NCBI GenBank assembly: GCA_012295275.1
Contig: CM022671.1
Coordinates: forward strand, 3,003,386 to 3,067,385
Direction: 5' to 3'
From: Chrysomallon squamiferum
Lineage: Eukaryota > Mollusca > Gastropoda > Neomphalida > Peltospiridae
Length of the DNA stretch: 64,000 nt
Below the pieces are notes generated by a model, which did no database searches, was not told the origin of the DNA, and worked only from the letters and a program-made list of their open reading frames with translations. The translations under genes were made by a program, and so were the position numbers. Below are positions 12,350 to 25,373 of the stretch, in pieces (positions within the stretch are counted from its first letter, which is position 1; the number at the start of each line of letters is the position of its first letter).

Positions 12350-15300
12350 CACTTCACTCTCCTCATCTTCCTGAACTGATCCCTCGTCCTCCACATCACT
12401 CTGATTTCCATCTGTTAAAGAAACCTGCGACAAGATTTCCTCTCCCTGTTCAAAAACATACAAATAAAATACAAATAATACTGAATTAAAATTACATACA
12501 AGAGTAACACAGTCTTTGTTTCATATGGTTTGAAATAAACTATTCCATGAAAAAAACAAAATTAAAATCCTAAACCCTACTTTTAAAAAGAATATCAAGT
12601 TAAGTAATAAAAACAAAAACCTGCCAACATATCTATAAAAGTGGCATGATTAACATATTTTAATACAAAATTGTGACCTATTAGTATTAGGATTTACTAA
12701 TCAAGTAAAATACAAAATTATCATTATGTTATTAAATGGTGTTTTTAATTTTAGAATCATTTTAATTATCCAAGCAAAGCTAGGGTTCAATTAACAGTTT
12801 GGAACTGCCAAAATGATCAACCTGCAGATCTCTGTTTTTCAGATTTCCCAGCCAGAATGCTTCCAAACAATTGTTAACAGTCAACATGGCCTTAACTCGA
12901 TATACAAACTGTTCCAGTGCTCGTCTGAGAGGAAGCACCTTATTGGTCAGTGACACATCTCGGATTATCTGTACACATGATAATATTTATAATAAAGATA
13001 TGTCAATGGAAAATACACAAACATATTATTTATCTACAGAGATATATTATAATGTAATGCTAGAAATAAATTTAAAAAATCTCCTGTTTTATGATGTTGT
13101 AATATATTTAGATGCTTTGATCCTTTTTTTTTTTTTTTTTAAATATGTCAAGTAAACAAAGCATTATAAGGTGTACTGTGACATTTAAAACATAACTAAG
13201 TAATCTGAGGCACTGAGGAGTCTCGACACAACTAAGATTTCTCTGCCCATAGATTTTTATTTACAAATGTGTGATAGAAATGTAACAGTACCTTGGAGTG
13301 ACTTGACAAATGGTGAAGTGTGCGTGTACTGAGCTGAAAGTTTTTCAACAAAGACTGAACTTCTTCTCGGTCTGTGCGAAACATCTTGTCAAGCAGTGGC
13401 ATTCCATTACGCAAAAACACATCCACAAACTGACGTCCATTCTGTTTAAGAAAAATCTTGTTAATTATAACATGTCATTATCCAGTATTAATTACTTGCA
13501 CTTTATATAATTTACAACCTCATTGTATTTCATTTGATTTTTGTTAAATGAAACACATTTAAAATTCTTTATGTGGGAAAACAAAATACTTCTCCTCACA
13601 TTCTAAACCTTTTTAATAACAATTTTTTATATCATATGGTAATCTAGAAAACTAAACGGAAAAAAGATCTGGTTAAAACCAATTTTGTCAACATTCTACC
13701 AACCTTCAAAGCAGCACTAACAATCGATCGACTGTCAAATATCTGAAAAAAAAAAAATATTTATATATATATATATAAAAAAAATAAATCTATAAAACAA
13801 TGTCACACATGATTCTTAATTAAGGTTAATGACAATTTCTTTGTCGTCATCTAAGAAAAATTAGGTGTTTTTTTTATATGTTTATTAGGAAACAATCACA
13901 TCATTTTCTAGTGATAACATGAGAACAATTTTTTTTTCAAAACATATATAGGCTATTCTTATTAATACAAGGGATCTTTAAATTGACTTTTTCGTAAAAA
14001 GATTAAATTGGAAATAATCTGTATTGAATCATGGAGAACAGTCTGATAATTTTATTTTATTATATTCTACAATAAATTTATACAAATTAACAAGAACCAT
14101 GTCAATATGTAATAAAAATGTTTCGCATATGGTTAACAAAATATTTTCCTTCTTAACATGTCTTTTCATATTTTGATATTATTAAATTTTATTGACAAAC
14201 TTTTCTCATAAATAATGAATTAATCTGTACACCATGACAAAGAGGTTTTAAAAAGAAACACAGCAACAAAACAGACAGTAGTGTGTGTAATTCTGCCTTC
14301 ATACCTTAATTAAGTTTACCAAAACATGTAGAATTTTTACAGCTATGCTCCATCTTATCAGCTGATCTACCTTACCTGAAAAATATTGTTTAAAAATGCA
14401 TGTCAGTAACATTCATTGACTAATAATGCAAAAAGTTGAATTAAAAAAATAATGAAAAAAATTAAATATAAAATTAAACATTAAAAATGTTATTAATTAT
14501 ATTAAATTTAACTCAAATAAGATGTTCATTCCATTAACCAGTTTCAAATACTTGTTTTATTTTTTTTTTATATTCAATTACACTGACACTTCTTTTCTGA
14601 AATTTCCCACATTTGGAATTTTATTTAGCTTCCACAACTTCATGTATAGGATTACTAATCAGCATAAAAATTAAAAACTGTAATTCACAAGTTAAACTTA
14701 AAAATAAAATTTTCTCAACATAAAACAAAATAAAGAAAAAAAATAATAACCTCCCTGGAGTGACTGTTTGTGATGGGAGTCATTGACTTGATGTATCCCA
14801 CAGTCTCACTGAAAACAACTCGATAATACACTGGAAAACTTGATCTGTTACATTCAGAGTAAATCATTATATTTTAATACTTTGTAACGTAACTACATCC
14901 AAGTTAAAAGTATCTGTTATCACAAATAACTGAACACTTTTTCACACTGACTTATTACTACAGATTTTTTATCACCTTAGATATACTTTCCACAAGATAT
15001 AAAAAAAACCCCAGTATATAACAGATTTGTTTTACAAAAGAAGAAAAATGCAAACACAAAAATGTCAATTTACTGAGTAAATAAAAATATAAATAAAATA
15101 TTGGACTGAAAGATAAAATAAATAGCTGAATAAGGTTTAAGTTAGCAACAAAAAACAGAATAAAAATAATAACGTAATTTTATCAAAACTGACCTGGTAA
15201 GAGAAGGAAAGGAATCTGAAAATCCATTTTTGTCTGCCTCAATTAGCTCAGGAATTGCTTTTGTTGTGATCACTTCTGCTGCCTCCAGAGTGTCATCTGA

Positions 15301-18300
15301 ATATGTTAGATACATCCTATCAAAAAGAAATTTCAGCATTCAAAAAATCAAAACAAACCAGCCTGTAGACAGTCTGTGTTAATACCTCATAATAAGTATA
15401 ACAGACATGTAATGGAATTTCACCTTTATTTAATGTCTCCCCATAAAAATTTTAAAAAATAAAATAAAATAAAATAAAAATGTCAAGTTTAATAATTTTT
15501 TTACCATTATTCTAAATGACATATATATATGCAACCACACAGGCTATGTAGATGAGAGTGATATGAAAATGAAGATTATGCCAGAAGCAATATGAATGCT
15601 CCCATAACTTAATGGCCAAAAATATAATTTAAAACCCATTTCAACATGCAGGATTTTACATACTGACAACTCAGTCCCAACTATCAAATTTAGAACTGCA
15701 AAGAAAAAAACCAACTATTGCCTGAAAATATAAATGAATTTAAAATTATACTTGCTTGATAATCATCTTTAAGTTATCATTGTGTTTAGCACCTTTCTCC
15801 TTTTCTCCATTTGCACCAATCAATCCACTCTCGTTTAAAAAAACTTTCAGCAAGATTTCCTGCAAATTGTCAAATAAAGAAATATAAATGAACTGAAACT
15901 GAAATAAAAGTTAAATATTTCTGTCAGTTACTACAGAATATTATCTACATGTTTTTTTATAACAAATCATTTATTTTTAAATCTGATTTTCTAAACGAGC
16001 CAAGATTACTGGTGAGTACTGAAACCTACCCAGTTTGTTAGATAGTTTGTGAACATCCACCTTAGCAGCAAGAGTTCCAAGAAGTTTGATAAGAGTAACA
16101 GCCGTGGAGATGTTGGGAACTGCAGCAGCAATGTTCTCCACATACTTGAATGCCACACTGCAACAAACACACAAAGATGATTTACTTCTTTTTCACTCTT
16201 TCTTAAGATGCAGAAGATTAAAATAGAAACATGTGTACTTAAGTTAACCTTCACTAAACCAACAGGTTTGAATTTACATAACTCCTGTGACTGATGTGTG
16301 AATACGCAATTGTAATATACTGTTCAAATGTTATTTTAAAGAGTGTTTAATGCATCTATTCTCAATTAAAAGAGTATCTACAGTAACAAATCAATAAACA
16401 CTTATTAAACATTAATCAGTCTTCTTATACATGTTTTAAAACTGTACCAAATTTAACAAAATAACAAATGAAACAAAAATTGTTTTATTAAAATTTATAA
16501 TATAAAAAGTAAAAGATTTTAACAATTTTAACAATAATTTAAGTTTTACCTAACAAGTTCCTGAAATGAAATTTGTGTTGAGTCTAAAGTTTTAATTCTG
16601 CAAACAAGAACCTGTAGAGCTTTCTTCAACAGAGGCTGGTTTTCTGACTCCAAGAATCCATTCCTTCAACAGCACAAAAATCTTAGCATAATATCTCTCA
16701 CACAAACAAATAACACACAATATTCTTTAAGTAATGATATACCTGCCAATCACTAATATTTATTTAATGTCACAATAAACAAAAACAATAATTATTAATT
16801 TATGTGTTATTTAAAATTTGGAATGTACGATGATTAATGTTAGGGATCACTCCAGATGATGTAATAAAAATTCATAATCTAAAAATGTTTATGTTAACAC
16901 CCTTTCTGGTTATGAAACTAAACAGTCTGGAAAGATATAAATGTTTCATTTCGTGTTTATTAATGTAACAATACAACAGTTAATAAACAAAACTTTTTTC
17001 TTCATGTGGAAATGTTTCGGGCTTACCATTAAAACACAGACACCATTGAGTGTAGAAGTAGTTGAAAGCACGAAGTCATCAGAACAGCATCATCATCATC
17101 ATAACCAGGGCCATCAATGAGTCTGTCATTTTCACTAATCATAGTCTGTACAAAAACGATTTTTAAACAATTTTAATAACCTCAAATGTTAGACAAAAGT
17201 AAAAAGGTTTCCTTACCTTTTGTTATAAAAAGAATTTTAAGTTATCACAAAATAATTTCAAATAAAAAAGAATAAAACTGAATAAAACTTTGTTTAAATA
17301 AGGATTGTAATTCTTTATATTTTTCAAATGATGAAAGATTCAACCTATCATAATTTCACTTAATTATAAATAACACAAACATATATAATAAAATAGATAC
17401 CAAAAAACGAATGTAACTGAATAAATTAAACTTGAAAAAAAAAAGAATTTAATAATTAAATTATTATTTAACGATTTATTTTAAAGTGGGTAAAGCTGAC
17501 CTGAAAAAATGTACTGACTGCTTCCAAGTGATTGCATAAGGCTGGTAACAGTCTCACAGCTTTTGCAGCTATTTGTTTTGGAGTAAACTGATCAAGTAGA
17601 TGAAACCCAACATTTTTATTTCCTTTCACCTGAGGGAAATTACCAAATTACCAACCAAGGAGTCTTATAACAAATGAAATAAATAATTGCAATCTGTGCT
17701 TTATCAAGATAAAAGAACATTACTTTTTACTATTAGAATCAAAATAAAACAAACTGACAGGGTATCCATATTGCATTAAAGAAAAAGAAAAGTAATACTG
17801 AATAATTTACATGGTTTTAGTAAATGAGTAAAATTAATACTTTAAGAAACACTCTTCGTTTGCTGGCTGATGCAATCAGTGAATGGTTGAGTTTGTGTGC
17901 GAGATCCTCCAGAAGAAATTCTAGCTCAGCTGGTCGAAGGTGTAGACTTGTTTCATCCTGTCAATTAAAAACATTCAAATTATTAACATCTCAGCATATT
18001 TGGTGGTAAAATAATTTATTATATTTCTAACATTTGAGGAATTTTTCAGAAATTTGATGTATATTCAGGTCTGTGCTTTAAGTCATGAAAATGAAACATA
18101 TGACTTCATTATTGACTTTATAATTAAATTAATTCACTGGGTGTCTGGGAATTTCAGACCTCTGTCTAAATACAGAACCTTACGAAATGAATGGTGAGAA
18201 TTTAACAAATTAACATAATGAAATTTAGGACAGGTACTGATTTTTGATAAATGACAATTCAACATTTCAAACTATTATTATTATCATTATTTAAAAAAGA

Positions 18301-21300
18301 TATCTGTACATTTTGTGTGTAGTGGTTTCTGTAAATGTGTCATGTGAAGACATTTTTTTGTCAAAACTTTGTCCTGGGCATTTTGCTTTAAACTTATTTT
18401 TACCTTTGTGTTACTGTCTGTATCCATAGCTACAGCAGAAATTAGTTCATTGTTCAGTACAATAAACGCACTAATGTCCAACTCTCTGAAACAAACAAAA
18501 TTAAATTAAAATGTACCACTGATGATGTATCCAAAAAGCCTTAATACATTTTGTTTATTTTGTCTTTGCTAAAAAATAAGACAAAATTAACATGTTAATG
18601 AAGATATATGGAATTTGAGGTTTTTCCCCCCCCTTTATTGTGAAATCATTCTGAAATATTAAAATAGCAAAAACAAAATTCTGCGGTAAGTCACTTAGAC
18701 ATTGTAAATAAAACAATTAAAAAATACCCCATTAAATTAAATAACTTAAAAATATTAACACAAAAAAACTTTTTTTATACCTGAAATATTGTCGATAATT
18801 TCCAAGGTTAATATTATTTTCATCTCTGGTATCAGCTTTCACCTGATTCTGTGATTCTCTTGGACTACTTTTATCTGCATCCTGACAACAAAATAACTAA
18901 CAACAGTAACATAAACATTATTGACATGGTATTTTTAGTTCTCATGATCATTTTAAAAATTGAGAAAAAAAATTATATTTGAGGTTTATCCTAATTACAG
19001 TTTTGTGCATCTCCTCTATCTTACACTGACAGAGAAGGGAGGATACATCATATATTGAAATGGGTATAAAAAGTTTCTGTAATATCCTGGCTCAAAAAAC
19101 TCATTTAAGAAACAATATTCTTACTGAGAACATGAGCTTAGTCTACTTAGCTATGTGATTACAAACCAGTGACGTTGAGTCCCTTGATGTTTCATCCATG
19201 TCATCCATATTTTCTTTGTCGTTCTTTCCTTTAGCTTTCCTATAAATTAAATATGATTTTAAGTTTAAATTACTAACATTAAACATTTATAACCAATTTT
19301 GTTTTAAAAATGAATATATAAAGCTTATTATTTCTAAAATGATAAAAACAAATTGTGTAGGAGGATTGTTTCACTAAATCAAGAATTTTTTTCACAGAAT
19401 ATATTGTAAAATTCTAAGCTAAAATAAGTATGGCATCAAGAAAAGATTTTGATACAATTTATATTTAAGTTTAAAATGCAAAGCAAAATGTGATTCTTCT
19501 CATAACTGGCAAAAGAATAAACCTAGCTGTAAGGTTTCACAGTACTATTTAAAATAAAATTTTATTTGTGAAAAAAAAAATTAATTAGTAAAAAAATGGT
19601 GATAAAATTAAAAAAAAAAAAAAGTACAGAACATGGATCACCTTTTCCCTGGTTTTCTTCCTTTCTTTTTAACCTCTCCTGGGTCACTCTTGATCTTTGT
19701 TTCTTCAAGGTCAAAATTAGCAAGTGGTGGTTTGAAGTGTGGTGTAGCTACAAAAAAACATTATTCCATTTAAATCATTGAAATATTAATAAAAACAATA
19801 TCTTATCTAGTGTGAAATCATGTATCAAAGATTAACATCAACAAAAAAAAGAAAAAAAGAGTTAAATTACATTATATATTGAATATGAGTTTTATCTTAA
19901 GCACACATATTAAATTTTTAAATTTATTTTTGAAAGCAAATGTAATGACATTTTTAACAATAACATGGTTCAGATAATGTAAACAGAAAAAGACCCAAAA
20001 CACCAGATGAATATTTAAAATATTTTAATAACTGAAACTCAAAATCTCTATATTCTTGATAACCAATTAAAACATCCCCAAAACTACCAATGTAAACATT
20101 CACCATAATGAATCAGTCAACTCTCTAAACCCTCAAAATGTTTCATCTTAAAACCTTTCCCTGCATGATATCCCATCTGTTTACAAAATGACTAAATGAC
20201 ATAACTAAATTAAAAAACACACAAACCAATCAAGCACTTGATGAGAACTGTCTGCAGATCTGTGATATTCTTAAGTCTGGTAATGACCTTCACCTTCATT
20301 TCTATTGCTGTTTGGGTGGCAAAACTGTTAACCACCTTAAATGATAATAAAAATGAAAAATCATTAAAATAATATAGTTATTGTGATCCTTAACTAAAAT
20401 GTACATCCATTTTTGTTTTAATTTTTCTGCATGAAAATGAAATGATTTTTTGGGCTAAAGGCACCTTTGTGTTACTTATCTGTCAAAGTTAAAAGAAAGA
20501 AAGAGTTTTTAAATGTTAAAATGAATCACTGATTATGTTATGTGTAGATAATTATTACAATTACAGTTGCTTTTAAACAGTACATTTTAAGAGGTTTCAA
20601 GTTAATACTACTGGATTATATTCAGATAATGGATTCCATTCATGGGTACAGGTTTACTAGTAGTCAACACTGATTACCTCTCTAAACCAGTTGATGTTGT
20701 GAAACAGTGTCTGACAAATTATTTCTTTTTCCCTGCTTGAGAGAGATTCAAATTTGTGAAACACATCTTCCTTCACTGTGTACAGAGGACAACCTGAGCA
20801 AAAATAGTTAAAAATCTTAACCATATTTCTATATCAATATGTGATTTAAAACACAAAACAGCAGTGTCAAATGAATGCAATGCTGAAATAATGATGTTCA
20901 CTACATTGACAATAATCTGTAAATATTTTCATCAAAATGTATAAATGACTTAAACACAGTGGATTACTGAGTCAGACTTTCTTCTTGTACCATTTCAGAA
21001 TAAATAAATAAAAAAGAATTATGTATATTGTGGACAACCGACTACTCTAATAATTATGAATGAAGGTAATTTAATGTAGCCAGCAAAAGCACAAAATTAA
21101 GAATATATATATAGAATACTGAGAATGATCAAGAAGAAAATGTAGAGAAGTTAAAAACAGAATTAAGGTTAACGTGGTGAATATCCATGGAAACCATTTA
21201 AAATTTTATATGAAGAACAGTTATTAAAAGCATAATTGAAAACAAGACAGGTTTATCTACTACAGTGATGATGGATTCTAAGCAGTCAAATGTTACCAAG

Positions 21301-23643
21301 AAGAGCGTCAATTTCTTCCAGATTCCCATCCTGCTGATGTCTCTCACACATCTGAACAAGACGAAAATGAGAACAGAGACAGAGAGGGTTGGGCGTCTTT
21401 CTGTCAAAATACACAGATTGTTAAGAGGTAAGTAGAATTTCTGTCATATTATTAACATGCAATGGTGCTAAAACAAATTATTAATAAATGAGATATAGTT
21501 TACTTGACATTATAATTATTTAAACTGTTTAAATGATTTTATTATTTTATAGATACTGTTTAAATTAAATTATAAAAAATGAAAATCTGTTTTACATTTT
21601 CTTATAAATAAAATGAAATATATAAAACAGGATTATATTCAGATAATGGATTCCATTCATGGGTACAGGTTTACTAATAGTCAACACTGATTACCTCTCT
21701 AAACCAGTTGATGTTGTGAAACAGTGTCTGACAAATTATATCTTTTTCTCCGCTTGAGAGAGATTCAAACTTGTGTACAAAGGACAACCTGAGCAAAATA
21801 AATTTTAACCATATTTCTATATCAATATGTAATTAAAAACACAAAATAGCAAAGTGTCAGATGAATGCAATGCTGAAATAATTTGTAAATATTTTCACCA
21901 TTCCGTGGAAATGAAATTGGCTTAAAAACAATGTCACATATCAAACCTTTTTCTTGTACCATTTCAGTTTAAATATATAAATAAAAGAAAACAGAAAAAA
22001 ACAAAATTAATATATATATATTTATTCTGAAATGGTACAAGAAAAAGGTTTGATATGTGAGATATGTTTTTATTCTCAATATACATATATATAGAATATT
22101 GAGAATAAAAAGAAAACCAAGAAGGAAATGTAGAGAAATTAACAACAGAATTAAGGTTAACATGGTGAATATCTATGGAAACCGTATATAATTATGCATG
22201 AAGAACAGCTATTAAAAGCATAATCGAAAATATCACAGGTTTATCTACAGTGATGATGGATTCTAAACTAAGCAATCAAATGTTACCAAGAAGAGAAAAT
22301 TATTAATAATTGAAATTCAGATTACATAACATTATAATTATTTAAACTGTCTAAATTATTTTACTATATTATAGGTACTGTTTAAATCAAATTATTTATA
22401 TAAAAGTGTTTTACATTTAATTATAAACAAAATAAAATATATACAACAGTATTAAATCTAGCAGTAACGAGTATGTTATCAATGTTGTTATTGGGTATAA
22501 CCTGTCTTTGTTGTGGTTGATGCTGTTGGTGTGAGACTGTATCACTAAAGGTAAAAGATTGATGGCAATTGTGCTTTCTTGTGCATCATCAAGACCAAAC
22601 AACAATGCCAATGGAATGTCTGTTGTGCTGAAGAAAAAAAACCAGGATCAGTTAATATGTTACAGGTTATTTTACCATGTATTTACTTTGTTAGATGCCA
22701 AAAATCAATATCTTTTTGTGCCAAGAGGTCATTAGATATTGGTATCTTATATAAAAATGCCCACAAATCCTAATAAAAACTAATTTAACAAAAGAAAAGT
22801 ATAAATCAACACACACAAAGAGACAAATAAAGTAAACAAAACCAGAAAGCCTTTTCCCTTCAATAAAAAGCACCTTATTTATCTGAATTATATCTCTTAA
22901 AAAAATAAAAAATAAATTAATTCTGTATAAAACATGATGCAATATTATTGTTATGCATTATTACTGAAAGATTTAATCATGACAGTTAACCTCTATATTT
23001 TAACCCATATAGGAATGAAAAATCTTTAATTTTCCGTATCTAAACTAGTTATAGTTGGAATGGGATATAATGAATAAATAAACATTTTTTTAAACTACTA
23101 ATTAAAACTGACAATGTTAAGTTTTTTCATGTACATACATCTACAACATAATTATCTTGAAAATCAGCAATAACATTTTCTGCAATCCATGTCTTGAAGA
23201 ATAAAGCAAAAAAATGACAGAAATAATAATGTAGTGGCAAGAAAAAACCAACAAAAAACTGCCTGATATATTAATACAAAAAATTTTAATAAAAAAATAA
23301 TAATAATAAACTAATACAATAAAATATCACTGGAAAAAGAAAATTACACTTCAACTTACTATATTTTAATGTTTAATTTTTGTTCTTGATTAAAATTTGT
23401 GAAACAAAACATATCTTATTCTCACATAACAATGAAATGTTTTTAAAGGAAAAGATGTTTCTCAAAAATAAATAACATACTTCAACTTCTGATTTTTTCT
23501 GACCAAGACTAACAATGGCTGATAACTCATCCATGAAGAGTGCTGCTGCTTCTGGCATCTGGTTACTGCTAGTTCGAACCAGCTGAAGTAAAGTAATGAC
23601 CTGTTTACTGAGGTCACTGGACAGTGTCTGGTCAGTCTGGCCA
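12350..23643 (-). CDS. FANCD2: FANCD2, 3' part: 23 exons, C-terminal two thirds
   Basis: Fanconi anaemia group D2, the nuclear partner of FANCI in interstrand-crosslink repair. Exons in transcript order: 23481-23643, 23139-23192, 22502-22627, 21297-21400, 20678-20793, 20227-20335, 19642-19747, 19167-19239, 18781-18881, 18404-18485, 17841-17957, 17501-17629, 17027-17145, 16550-16663, 16030-16157, 15756-15859, 15194-15316, 14751-14838, 14305-14370, 13704-13742, 13292-13441, 12822-12968, 12350-12445. Diagnostic peptides are [97 protein letters not shown], then an acidic tail ending DEESEV, as in vertebrate FANCD2. Phases agree at nearly every junction. Exceptions: 23139-23192 to 22502-22627 lacks about 17-20 nt (microexon?), and the intron after 15756 has a GC donor. 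Defects: in-frame TAA at 17029-17031, and one extra T in the run at 15837-15843. The final stop exon was not identified. Confidence 0.93.
20613..21630. repeat. Intronic/exonic tandem duplication in FANCD2, unit 1 (real exons)
   Basis: The 1018-bp unit begins GATTATATTCAGATAATGG and is followed directly by a second copy at 21,631. It contains two functional FANCD2 exons, 20678-20793 and 21297-21400. Confidence 0.85.
21631..22449. repeat. Tandem duplication unit 2 with a dead exon copy (21,695-21,788)
   Basis: It matches unit 1 from its first base (GATTATATTCAGATAATGG) to an ACAACAG end. The copy of exon 20678-20793 is present at 21,695-21,788 with both splice signals, but it is 22 bp shorter. 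The copy of exon 21297-21400 is deleted. Splicing the dead exon in would shift the FANCD2 frame. Confidence 0.85.
21934..22111. repeat. Two consecutive perfect hairpins in a FANCD2 intron
   Basis: Arms at 21,934-21,967 and 22,027-22,060 are perfect reverse complements over 34 bp, with a 59-bp AT-rich loop. A second hairpin follows at once: 22,067-22,082 pairs with 22,096-22,111 (16 bp, perfect). Unit 1 of the surrounding duplication has only the left arm of the first hairpin. Confidence 0.9.
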
Positions 23644-25373
23644 CTACAAAATCAGTACAGTTGAAATGACCATTAAAGCAAATCAGAAAAGACCCATTAT
23701 TAAACAAATAAAAAAAACCAAGTATTTTAATTCTTTCAGGTACAAACAAATCTAGAAACTAGTATTTTAAAAACTATATATTGAAACATTGTCCACAACA
23801 AACCTATAAACTATATATTTTAAGACTATCCACTGCAAACCTTAAAATTATCTATTGTAGTTTGTCTTTTACTAACCTATCCATTACAAAGAAACCTATA
23901 AAACGGCATCTAAAAAGTATTTTGAATGAGTAAATAAACTTTAAAAATAAATAACAAATAGAAAAAATAACTAAAATAATCAGATCATCACAAACAAAAT
24001 TACAATCATCTACTTCACAGAAGAAAATAAAAATCTGAGTATGTTACAAAATGCATTCAACCACTGTAGATATGTCAGCTACTCACCCAGTGAAAACTAT
24101 ACTTTTACATATCATTACTATACTTTTACATATCAAAGTGTCTGTTGCTGGCAAGTTTTGTTTGGCTGTTCTGTGAATTATATTCTTTTCATGAATATAT
24201 TTATACAAAATAATCTATATATATATATATATATATCTTGTTTTCTAACCTTCTGTATATATTACATCCCTTTGAAATGCCGGAAGGGGTAATTTGTAAA
24301 TATGACAGTTGCCATTTCGGACTGCATCTATTTTGTTTAGGGACAAGATGTGAACTGCTGACCCAAAAACTGCAAAACAGTGGCATGACAGCCGGTCTAA
24401 ATAAACGTGAGACGGATATTGCTGCCATCTCTTACAGCATGAAGCGAGACCTCTGTACATGTGTAATGTGTATGTGAAAACTGCACAGATGTTACAACTT
24501 CATATGAGTTTCATGCAAATGATATGAAGCTTTAACATGATCATTCAGCGTAATAGTTGGTTTTTCTACTGATATTTTGATATGCTAGGCACGCTATTGA
24601 ATTATTGAATGTTGAAGTACATTCAGTGTAAATTATTTTTAGCAAAAATATCACAATGTCATGCATGAAGACTGTAGTTTTTGTTAAACTTATTTTATAA
24701 CAAAGAACTTAAGTTAACATTTGGTTCATTATGACTGCCTATGTATTTACCAATAATTTGTTTTACATTTTTATATTTAGTCTAGTATAACTTGATACTA
24801 AATTTGTTAATGCAATGTTTTCATCACCCCCTAAAAAAACCTAAATTCCTAGTATTATTATCCTGTTTAACATCCCTGTTTTGTAGGCATTCACTTATCC
24901 TGTGTGCCCTAGATGGAATGTTTGATCACTGAATGATATTAATATAAGATGTCAACGTGAGGCATGAAAACTGTAATTTTTCACAAAGTTATTACTGTAC
25001 ATACTATAAACGTGGTTTTTATTACCAGGATATTTTTTTCAAACAAATGTTGTTGGTAAAAATGTTTTTCTCCTAATTCTTCATCCCTGAAATATTTAGT
25101 TTATTCCCAATCCAACATGTAGATAGTATTGATCTAATATTTAAAAAAAAAAATGTATACTGCTTTCTTTTCTCACACTCATATTAAATCAAAACAAATT
25201 CACAAGGAAATCAAGAAACAGAGAATATAAAAAATGTGTGGCTACATTATTAAACTTAAATTAACTACAATAATTCATGTTATCTTCCTGTGTCAATGAT
25301 ACTTTGCTTTGGTATATATATAAACAAAATTAGTTAAATAACAACATATTGCTATGATGTTAATTTAAAATAC
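23644..25373 (-). other. FANCD2 interval where the monoubiquitination-site exons should be
   Basis: Between exon 25374-25508 (ends FDTFCQQ) and exon 23481-23643 (starts [11 protein letters not shown]), vertebrate FANCD2 has roughly 110-130 residues by my recollection, including the monoubiquitinated lysine (K561 in human). I see none of it here on either strand. The flanking phases also do not join (0 versus 2). Instead there is AT-rich sequence, a 21-22 bp tandem duplication at 24,099-24,138, (TA)n at 24,217-24,236, and a less AT-rich block at 24,240-24,480 of unknown origin. Confidence 0.6.
24240..24480. other. Less AT-rich block of unknown origin in the FANCD2 gap interval
   Basis: It stands out in base composition from both flanks and contains CCGGAAGGGG, GACAGCCGGTCT and CGTGAGACGGA. 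Frames on both strands stay open for 70-80 codons, but none resembles FANCD2 or any family I know. It may be a fragment of a mobile element. Confidence 0.35.

Noticed and set aside
24041-24477. Overlapping 70-80 codon frames on both strands
   Set aside because: No splice signals in phase with FANCD2 and no known motif. Treated as a block of unknown origin instead.
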